From Pogona vitticeps (Eukaryota; Chordata; Lepidosauria; Squamata; Agamidae), in NCBI RefSeq assembly GCF_051106095.1, contig NC_135795.1:4890501-4954500 (forward strand): a stretch of DNA of 64,000 nt. The letters are read 5' to 3'. Of the stretch, positions 56,009 to 64,000 are shown piece by piece. The notes beneath the pieces were generated by a model. The model did no database searches. It had not been told where the DNA came from and saw only the letters and a list, made by a program, of their open reading frames with translations. The translations under genes and the position numbers were made by a program. How positions within the stretch are numbered: the stretch's first letter is position 1; each line of letters opens with the position of its first letter.

Positions 56009-56526
56009 ATCCAACTAAACTGGATCTAACTGAAGAACAGCATCTTATATAGGTTTGATGGGTTTCTGCATGACCACACTTGATTCTGTGCTGGAGCAAA
56101 AAGTGTGGCTTCTACTACGCTCGGTAGTCATCAGGCAGGAGGATGATGTCCCACGGGCTCTGAGCATCACATTTCCAAGTTATGATCTCTACTCAGGCTT
56201 GCCAGAGGACATGGCTTTCTGCTCCTGGACTTTCCAGCTGGGAAGATTTGTTGCGTGTTGTCCCCGCCTGTCCCCAGGCCATAGGACCTTAGATCTAAGG
56301 GGGCCCATTGAGATCACAAATATTGTCTGGGAAGAGGGCACGGAAAAGGCTGACAGGCACTCCCATGCTCTTTCCTCAGCTTGCTTGAGGCATCCGCTCT
56401 TCTTGTGGTGGAGAAGAAGGCTCTGTCCAAGGTTCTGATGGAGCCAAACCTGTTGTGACTTTTCTCCAAGGGATTCGTGTGGCTCTAGTCAACACACACA
56501 CACACCCAGCACAGCTTGATAGAGGA
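56009..56526. other. Intergenic, nothing recognised
   Basis: Unique DNA with a short (CA)n at 56490-56502. The open + frame here has no family resemblance. Confidence 0.4.
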
Positions 56527-56655
56527 GAACCATTGGGTGTAGGGGCTAGAATGTAAAACTGGGGCTTGGGAGACCCAAGGTCAAATCCCTGAACCCGCAA
56601 GATTTTGGACCCTCATGTTCTCTCAACTGGACTCAACGCACAAGATTCCTGTAAG
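56527..56655 (+). mobile_element. tRNA-derived SINE remnant (GTGGTTAGAGT type)
   Basis: ATTGGGTGTAGGGGCTAGAA (box A) and GACCCAAGGTCAAATCCC (box B), then a decayed body. Confidence 0.5.
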
Positions 56656-56668
56656 GATATGACTGATA

Positions 56669-56910
56669 TGGCTGGATAACTCAATGGTTTAGATATCTGC
56701 CTGTGGAGCCCGAGGTTGGGAGTTTGATTCCCCTGCCCCCCCCCAAGAAGAGCCAGCCTGTGGGGCCTTGGGCCAGCTGCGCAGTCTCACAACTGCCCCC
56801 CAAAGAAAGGAATTGGATACCCCTTCCAAGTACCCTCTGCTTGGAAAATCCTGAAAAGAGTCACCCTAAGTCAGAACTGACTTGATGGCACAGGTTGATT
56901 GTTATTATTT
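56669..56910 (+). mobile_element. tRNA/L2 SINE
   Basis: GGCTGGATAACTCAATGGTT (box A), GGGAGTTTGATTCCC (box B), AGCCAGCCTGTGGGGCC, GGAAAATCCTGAAAAGAGTC and CTAAGTCAGAACTGACTTGA with a TTATTATTT tail. Confidence 0.85.
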
Positions 56911-58403
56911 AAATAAATAAGAAACATTGGGGAATTGGTTAAATCAAAGCGAGTAGAAATAGTTATGGTATACATCACCTTCTTAGAGGACAATCCTTGG
57001 CCTATATTTCTCTACTAGCAACTGAGGAGAACTTGATCATTTAAATGGCTACCTTTCTTTAAAGTCAGATGTTGTGTATTCCCAGATAATTTGTGTGTAG
57101 CACTGTTTGCCATATTCAAATGGTTCAAAGTTTGGACATAACGTGTTAAATTAACACATTCAGGTTAAAATTGTTGTTTTCGTACCAAACGAGAGACTAA
57201 GGTAATTAATGTAGCTAACATTTTCATTGACTTTCTTTTCAAAATGCTATTTAAAAAAAAAGGGATGCAATGCAAAAGGAATAATTCTTTCTGACTGTAG
57301 CACAGTACACCGAATTGGGTATTTCCAAGTTCTGAGTTGAGGTACATGAACCAGGCCTATAACCCTTACTAAAGATCCCCCACCACACACACACACCAAT
57401 ACAGGGCCGATGTAGATGTTGCACATAGTTTGACATTAGAAGCAGCAATTCGTTAGTGTAGTAGAGACATCGTTTAGGCAGTGCTTCATGCCCAAGCAAT
57501 CATACGTGCAACAGACCCTCTGTTCATTTTTTTTTTTTTGAGGGCTAATATTAAAGCAGAGGAAGCTAATTTGCAAGTTATGGGAGGTACAAAAAGCTCC
57601 TGTTCAGAGAATCAGATGTTTTCAACACGTCAGGAACCGGCCCTTCTAATGTGACACTTCATGTAATGTCTTTCAACCCAGAGAAGTTGCAATTACTCAG
57701 CGATGAGGGGAAAAAAAAACACATTCATCTCCAAGGAAATGAAATATTTTGCCTGCTTCCTTATGCTTCTAATTCCTGATTCAATCAGTGGGCAGATGGG
57801 AGGCTAAATTAAGCAACAATGCTTTATCGTAAGTACTTTGCATTGTGAGACTTTTTGGCCCAAATTAAGCTGTGAAACAACAGAGAAGCAGAATTCGACC
57901 CCGGTTCTCGTTGGGTCCAGATAGCAGCCACCCCTTCCTCGGCGGCCTGATCAGGACACTCTTCCTGAGTGTGTTAACATTTCATCAACTCGGCGACATG
58001 ACAGTATTTACAAATAAACAGCCACCCGGAGAATTAAAATACACAAAAAGACAGCGATGAGAACATCCATATGTTTCCTTATCAGATCAGAGCTTCTTTA
58101 TATATATACTGTATTACTGTATTACAGTTCCTGTTGGTTTTGGTATGTGTGTGAATGAGTAAGTAAAAGAAAGGGGGTGGGCTTTCTGATTCCAAGTCAA
58201 AACTAAATATTTGGTTCCCACACATAAACAGAGGAAGAGGGGAAAGAGGGGAAAAAAGAAAAAGAAAATTGCATTCTGTTTTGGCAGTACAGTATATCCT
58301 TTTTGCATCATGCATTCCTTTTACAATCATAAAAAAATGCAGACATGTGGGCTGTCGGGAGTGGGTGTCTTGCTTTACAGAGGACGGGCCTTTATTTGAA
58401 AGA
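56911..58403. other. Intergenic; 57640-58070 unique and possibly conserved
   Basis: 57640-58070 is free of recognised repeats. It has AT-rich homeodomain-like motifs (TCAATCAG, AATTAAG, CTAATT) beside a CGGCGGCCTGATC block. No open reading frame of note lies in it. This is only a candidate conserved element. Confidence 0.3.
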
Positions 58404-58542
58404 CAAGGGTTCGCAACCTTGGGTCACCCAGGTGTTCTTGGACTGCAACTCCCAGAAGCCTTCACCACCAGCTGTGCTGGCCGGGGTTTCTGGGACATGG
58501 AGTTCAAGAATACCTGGGTCTCTCAAGGTTGAGAAACCCATG
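58404..58542. mobile_element. hAT-type MITE (139 bp)
   Basis: GGTTCGCAACCTTGGGTCAC at the left, ACTGCAACTCCCAGAAGCC inside, CTCAAGGTTGAGAAACCCATG at the right with the terminal bases decayed. Confidence 0.75.
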
Positions 58543-59069
58543 CACAGTCTAGAGAGTGCTCCTCCCTTGCAGGGAGAGTTGTCCTCCCTTGTAGATGCTG
58601 CCATTTTGGCTCGTCACTACTCGCAGAAGTAAGGAGAGCACCACCGTGCGCTGCCATTTTGCTTGACCAAAGGCTTTGAAACTTTCTTTCCCATGTCTCA
58701 TAAACGGGTGCCTTTGTTGCTACCTCTGAACCCCCCCTGGAGGCCCTCCAGAGCAGAACTGGAGTGCAAGAAGGTGGAGGGGAGAAGCAAAAAAGAAAAA
58801 AAGGGATATACCCCTTTACCTGTTGGATGTTGTATAAAGCTCAGTGAATTAACTATGCCAGGAGCCAACAGACTCTGCACAGACTGTAGGCTGATGTAGC
58901 ACGGAGGTGATGAATCATGGGCTCTCTGGATCGTTTTGGGCTACAGCTTCCATCATCCCCACCCCCCATGGCCAATGGTAAGGATTGATGGGACTAAAGC
59001 ACCTGTTTTTCCAAAGGTTCTCCTTTTCCAATGTAGTTATTCAATATGCTACCTATACCATGGGGTGCT

Positions 59070-59247
59070 GAATAATGAGTTTGATTCCCCACTGTGCCTG
59101 CTTGGGGGGGGGGGAAGAGCCAGCCTGGGTGGCCTTGGGCCAGTGGCACAGTCCCAGAAGAAGGGGATGGTAGAGTCCTCTCTACCGGGAAACCCCTGGA
59201 AAGGGTTGCCAAAAGCCAGAACTGACTTGACAGCACATGATCATTAG
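59070..59247 (+). mobile_element. tRNA/L2 SINE, 5'-truncated
   Basis: GAGTTTGATTCCCCACTGTG (box B), AGCCAGCCTGGGTGGCC, GGGAAACCCCTGGAAAGGGT and AGCCAGAACTGACTTGACAG with no box A. Confidence 0.78.
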
Positions 59248-59329
59248 ATACCATTAATATTGTACTAAGTCCAGATCTTGGGGGAAAAGACCGGTGAGGA
59301 TGATCATTTCCAGAATGCCCCATCCTCAC

Positions 59330-60300
59330 TGTGAGATGGGGGTCCCCAAAGCCTCTGGCCAGGCTCCCTTTGCCTCGCTTCCCCCCCCCCCAACCGCCCT
59401 CTGGGAGTGTTTTGTGTTTGTGTGGCGGTGGAGGGGGGGAAGAGGGTGATGGGAGTTGGTGGCCTCTGATCAAACCCTTCTCAACCCTTCCCGGATTTCT
59501 CCCCGAAGCCCATCGTTCCCATGGGGAAAGCACCAGGGGGCCGGATCTCTGCCGTTGGCGGAGGGTTGAAGGGGGGGGTGGAATACATAGAAGTGGGAGC
59601 TGGGAGCCAGAAAGAGAAGACACAGATACGGTGTGGCAGGAAAGGACATGGAGAAGGCTTGGCTTGGCTTTTTCCGAGGTTCCTTTCCTTCTAATTGACC
59701 CATGGCGGAGCCCTCCCTCCTGCTGGATTTCACTCCCCCTTCCCATGTCCATGCAGACTCCCTTCCTTCCCCCTACCCCCCCAAATCCCAACCACCCCAC
59801 CATCACCCCTGCTTCCCTCCTCTCCCTGGCTCCCCCCACTGTCTTCCCCCCCCCAACGCTGGAACTTTCCCACAGCCTCATTCCCAAGCCGGCTCTTGTT
59901 AACAGGGGAAACTAAGCTGGGGTTTCTGAATGGATCACGGTGCGGACAGCCCGCAACAGGTGGCGGTGGGGGGCGGCGGGGGTTCGGGGGGGGCAATGGA
60001 GAGAAAGGAACAACCGCCCGCCAGAGACCAGGCCAAGGAGGGCGGGTGGGGAGGAAGGGAAGCCAAGGCAGTGGGGATGATGACGACAGCCCTCTTCCTT
60101 CTTCCTCACCATCAGAGGGAGGATGAGAAAACGACCACTGGGGAGGCTAGATGTTTTGCACGGGGCCGTGAACCCAAATCCAGATGGTGGATGAGTGGTT
60201 TTTCAGGAGGGTAACTCTCAGCAACCCGCAGCCACCCTCGTCGGCCGTGGCTGGCAGACGGGCAGAGGGATGGTCTGAACATGTCAGCGAGAAACACGAA
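59330..60300. other. GC-rich, strand-skewed intergenic region
   Basis: Long C-runs (59380, 59760-59860) and G-runs (59420, 59565, 59965-59990) produce open frames of up to nearly 300 codons on the minus strand. None has a recognisable family, signal or splice support. A CpG-richer core lies at 59935-60060. Confidence 0.4.
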
Positions 60301-60364
60301 TCAAAACCAAAGCAAGAAGGGGGGGGGGAAGTGATGGAGTGGTTCCTAAAAAACGAACTACTAT

Positions 60365-60445
60365 ATTTAAATGCAAGCTTTCATGGAACATGGCCCACTT
60401 CTTCAGACACACCAATTAGAATACAGAGGCAACATGGTAAAAGTC
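60365..60445 (-). mobile_element. Dispersed repeat fragment (antisense of 53535 type)
   Basis: AATGCAAGCTTTCATGGAAC, then GGCCCACTTCTTCAGACAC, is the complement of the CTGAAGAAGTGGG...GAAAGCTTGCATT block. Confidence 0.45.
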
Positions 60446-61284
60446 AGCGATCGTCAGGAAGATGATGTCTTCCTATGTATCTGTGCAAGTCTCTTTGTGA
60501 CGTTTTCCATTGTCAAATCCTTGGCTTTTCTCCTCTGCTTTCCCCCTCTTTGTCCCAATCCAAAATTCATCCTCTTCATTCTCCCCCCCCTTTTTTTTAC
60601 AAGCGAATCCTATACGTACCTGCCTTCTGTACTGGCCTATGTGCGGTTTTGCATCATAACTCTTCCCCAGTTTTAAAAGGAAGTGAAAAGGGCTGGATGT
60701 CTAAAGTGTCCACTGAGGAAGCGGTGGTAGCAATGGCGGGGGCTTCTCTGCACAGTTTGGGTCTGTAATTTGTTTCCCCCCCCAAAAAAAAATTATTTTT
60801 AGAATTCTAGCACGACCCTTCCTGCTAGGAATGTAGTGTGAGGACCGCACTAGATCAGCCAAAGACCAATGCGTAGAAACAGAAGAGGGTGAAATCCTGC
60901 CTTCCTTCCTGCAAAAGAGGGGTTAGATTAATGCTCCGGCGGTTCTTTGATGAAATACATTTAAAGAAAAATAAGAGAGATCACAGGAAGCAGAAGAGAG
61001 TCTGGAAACTTGAATGCTGGAAGTACTGAATATTCGATTCCTCTCATCTCACATTCTTTACGACATGGTTCAAAAGAAACGCTTGTGGATGCCAATCCCA
61101 CAACATCCCATGTTCTTCAAGAGCAAAGGAAAACAAATCAAACAGATGGGAAGAGCACAAACAGCACATCTGGAAGCCACGACCTTTGTGAAGCCTGGAT
61201 TCTGCAAGTAAGATTTAACAGATATAACAATCTTAAAACTGCAGAGTGGTGGAGATATGAAGAAGTACTCTTTGGAGGTTTTGC
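60446..61284. other. Intergenic, nothing recognised
   Basis: Unique DNA with C- and A-runs at 60585-60800. Confidence 0.4.
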
Positions 61285-61775
61285 CGCAAGAAGTAGTTAA
61301 TTACTTTCAAAGTAGTTAGTTACAGGCTGCAATTACATTCAACATACATTTCTCAAAGGAAGTTATCTGAATTACTTTTGTTACACAACTAGTTATAGTT
61401 CCAGAGTTCCAAAAATAGTTTATTACCATTATAGGTGCAGAGTTGTTGTTTTTTTAATCATTCTTTTATTGCATGTAACTTAAGAGTAACAACTGCTTCT
61501 TCTGGCCATTGGCGGAATTCTAATGCTTGTGATACCAAGCGCCCTCTGTTCCCATCAGCCATGGTATCTCTTACAACAGAGCACAAGGTAGGGCATCTTG
61601 AACCAGAAGATATGCCCTCCTCTGCCTCACATCGGTAACTATAAAAGTAACTTAGTTACACCACAAATGGAGTGACATGCTGAGCTAAGTTGCATTCAGA
61701 ATATAACACACTGACCCCATAGTTACATGGGAAAGAAACGCATTACAAGTCCTTCTTTGTAATGAGTTGCTCACG
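61285..61775. mobile_element. Possible DNA transposon remnant rich in GTAACT/AGTTAC motifs
   Basis: GTAGTTAATTACTTTCAAAG and AGTTAGTTACAG at the left, and AAAGTAACTTAGTTAC and ACGCATTACA at the right, are the repetitive TAACT/AGTTA ends seen in some vertebrate hAT-type elements. Borders and class are uncertain. Confidence 0.3.
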
Positions 61776-62728
61776 ACCCCAGAGAAAGCGCCATTTCCCA
61801 AGGCTCTTGATCCCCATCTTTGGGATTCGTTTCTAAGTTTAAAAAGCCAAGCCAGCCCCCCAGCGTCAGGTTTTGCAAGGGAAAGCCGAGGCCTGAGGGG
61901 AGGGCTGGGTGTGTGTGTGTTGCATTTCTTTCAATCCAATGCTTTGAAGCCACATCGACTTCCTTTGGAGGCATTGAGAGTGGTGGGAAGGGGAATGGGG
62001 AAAGCAGGGGGGGAAGAGAGTGGATTTCAGGGAGGTGGGGGGGAGGAAACACTGAAATAAAAATAATTAAAAAGGCAGAGGAGCTATGGTGGCAGCTGGG
62101 GAACGTTAATGCCATGCAACCTCCTTTTCCACCCTCGCCTTCGCATTTCCCCCCCACCAGGCGTTTCCCAGCCATTCCGCGCATCAGCCACGCATTCCTG
62201 GCTCAGTCCCACAATGGTGGGAGGCGGAAACTCCAGGGCCTGGATCTTGGATCCGTGCGGGGAAACCCACACACCCCAAAAGGCCCAGCAATGTTCGGTC
62301 GCCATTTCCAGCCTTGCTCTCGTAGAGGAGAGGCGCTTCTTCTCTCCCCCCACCCTCACCCTGAGGAGAGATGCTCCATGTCGTTTTTCCTGTGCCGCTT
62401 TGGAGCATGGAAAAGTTTTTTTTTTTTTAAAGGGGGCAGCCCTCAAAATCCCCCAACCCCCTAGGGTCGTGGCAGGCCCCAAAGCGGAAAGGAAGAAGCA
62501 AAGCAAATTATTCCGCGCTCTGGTACGAGTCTCTAAAATAGGGCTTCAGTGTTTGTAATGATTGTAAAACTCAGCTTGGAGGTATTTGTTTTTTTTAAAA
62601 AGTGGTACAAAAATTGAGTCTAGAGTTGTGATTCCCAATAGTCAGTGAAAGCAGCCCTATTTATGACCTGTATGGTGCCTTTGTGAATGACGCATCCTTC
62701 CCTAGCATCCTTCCCATGTAGGCATTTT
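61776..62728. other. Intergenic, GC-rich with purine and pyrimidine runs
   Basis: No exon or repeat was supported. A (GT)5 tract lies at 61909-61920. The open frames overlap on both strands and look compositional. Confidence 0.35.
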
Positions 62729-62951
62729 ATTATCATCGTCATGTGCTGTAAGTCAGTTCTGAATTACGGTGACCCTTTCCTGGTAGAGAATACTCAGAAG
62801 TGGTTTTACCCTTCCCTTCTTCTGGGGAGGGGCGCCCTGGGGCTGCACAGCTGGCCCAAGACTACCTAGGCTGCTATTTCTCCTAGGAGGCAGAGTGGGG
62901 GAAATCGAACTCCCAACCTCAGTTACCTAAACCCTTGAGCTATCCAGCGAA
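62729..62951 (-). mobile_element. tRNA/L2 SINE with 11-bp target-site duplication (antisense)
   Basis: GTAAGTCAGTTCTGAATTAC, GGTGACCCTTTCCTGGTAGA, AATCGAACTCCCAACC (box B complement) and CCTTGAGCTATCCAGC (box A complement). GTAGGCATTTT flanks it exactly at 62718-62728 and 62952-62962. Confidence 0.9.
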
Positions 62952-63040
62952 GTAGGCATTTTGTCGGGATGGTAAATGCAGATGCTTGTTGCAGGTTCGC
63001 CAGTCTTCAAAGCCGTGGCAAAGCTCCAGTTAAAACAAAA

Positions 63041-63041
63041 T

Positions 63042-63080
<39 letters not shown>
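63041..63080. repeat. (GA)n microsatellite
   Basis: About 18 GA units. Confidence 0.95.
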
Positions 63081-63081
<1 letters not shown>

Positions 63082-63110
63082 AGCTTCTTCTACTTCTTTT
63101 TAAAGCTAAG

Positions 63111-63431
63111 GTTCCCCTTGACATTTAGTCCAGTCATGTCTGACTCTAGGGCGTGGTGCTCATCCCTGTTTCTGAGCCGGCATTTGTCCATAGACTGTTT
63201 CCGTGGTCACGTGGCCAGCACGACTAGACACGGAATGCCGTGACCTTCCCACCGAGGTGGTCCCTATTTATCTACTTGTATTTGCATGCTTTCGGACTGC
63301 TAGGTTGGCAGGAGCCGGGACAAGCGACGGGAGCTCCCTCCTTCACGTGGATTCGATCTTATGACAGCTGGTCTTCTGACCTTGCAGCACAGAGGCTTCT
63401 GCGGTTTAACCCACATCACCACCACGTCCCC
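63111..63431 (-). mobile_element. Sauria SINE with 12-bp target-site duplication
   Basis: On the minus strand it starts GGGGACGTGGTGGTGATGTG and ends in GTCAAGGGGAAC with a very short tail. TTTAAAGCTAAG flanks it exactly at 63099-63110 and 63432-63443. Confidence 0.9.
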
Positions 63432-63443
63432 TTTAAAGCTAAG

Positions 63444-63915
63444 ACACACAACCAAATTACTAAAATTACACACATACCGGACAAAGGGAGGCAAAAGTAA
63501 GGCATGGTGTGTGAGTGGAATTGATGTTGTCCCTTCTCTGATAGCACCCCCTCCCCTATTTAGAATATGTTTTAATAATTACTTAGCTGGAAGCGGTTAT
63601 CTAACTAGTTCTCATGATCACATATGGCCTGCCGTCTTGCCTAACAAAGGGTGCCCTCAGCTAGCCACCTGGCTCGTCTGTTCTTCTCTCCAGCCACACA
63701 TTCATTCCACAACGGCACCAAAGATCAGACGAAATAATCTGTGGGAAAGTTGTTCTCCACCAGCTCGAAAGATTTGCCAATCTCGTTCAAGGCTATCTCT
63801 CTGAAGGACAGCGAATCTTCAGGGTTTTTTGCTTCGCTACCTACTCGTTACTTGCTTATCTCAGCCTCTTAGCTGAAGACTTGTATATAATTAAATTGCC
63901 ACCACGTCTGTTCTG
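63444..63915. other. Intergenic, nothing recognised
   Basis: Unique DNA with no supported feature. Confidence 0.4.
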
Positions 63916-64000
63916 AGTGATGATGAACAGGGTCTTCTAAGTAGAGAGTGCTCAGACGTGTTTTGTGACTCCCTTCTTCTGCAAGTCCCCTGGAATGGTG
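63916..64000 (-). mobile_element. tRNA/L2 SINE, cut by the window edge
   Basis: AACAGGGTCTTCTAAGTAGA, GAGTGCTCAGACGTGTTTTG and CTCCCTTCTTCTGC follow the antisense order of the L2-tailed SINE (compare 62755-62825). The rest lies outside the window. Confidence 0.6.

Noticed and set aside
58994-59887. 297-codon minus-strand open frame
   Set aside because: It crosses a SINE fragment and G/C homopolymer runs, shows no family motif, signal peptide or splice support, and competes with other frames of similar length.

Overview
The window is vertebrate nuclear DNA, most likely from a squamate reptile (a lizard). The evidence is its repeat mix: several full-length Sauria-type SINEs with the BovB-like (TTTACC)n tail, 5'-truncated BovB LINE ends with target-site duplications, L2/CR1-type LINE pieces, tRNA-derived SINEs with L2-like or CR1-like tails, and many short DNA transposons (Tigger/pogo-like with TA duplications, hAT-like with 8-bp duplications). 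There is no prokaryotic gene organisation. No species was assigned and no database search was run.

One host gene is clearly readable: METRN (meteorin, a secreted neurotrophic/glial differentiation factor), on the + strand, with four coding exons at 21440-21528, 26921-27345, 30760-30825 and 36921-37237. All six splice sites are GT/AG, the phases agree, and the joined frame is 897 nt including the stop (298 aa). A GC- and CpG-rich, TATA-less promoter region with two inverted CCAAT boxes lies just upstream (about 20760-21439). A canonical AATAAA lies 30 nt after the stop. The introns (5.4, 3.4 and 6.1 kb) hold SINEs, MITEs and two consensus RFX X-box motifs (introns 2 and 3).

Layout: 1-20.7 kb is intergenic and repeat-rich (a TA-flanked palindromic MITE at 1.3 kb, a second inverted repeat at 1.85-2.05 kb, LINE ends, Sauria SINEs at 6.4 and 17.1 kb, Tigger-like MITEs at 10.7 and 18.2 kb, BovB at 13.1 kb). 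20.7-37.3 kb is METRN. 37.3-64 kb is again mostly intergenic: a possible unassigned terminal exon near 40.2-41.3 kb, a long CTTT tract at 39.3 kb, a CpG-rich patch at 43.2 kb, a BovB end at 45.0 kb, an inverted duplication at 46.2-46.8 kb, an L2/CR1 reverse-transcriptase fragment at 49.8 kb, clustered hAT MITEs at 55.6-58.5 kb, and GC-rich low-complexity tracts at 59.3-60.3 and 61.8-62.5 kb.

No retroviral or Polinton-like element and no novel multi-gene system was recognised. The most interesting signals are the METRN regulatory sites, the extra cysteine in METRN, the possible orphan terminal exon, and several undescribed-looking palindromic or nested transposon structures.
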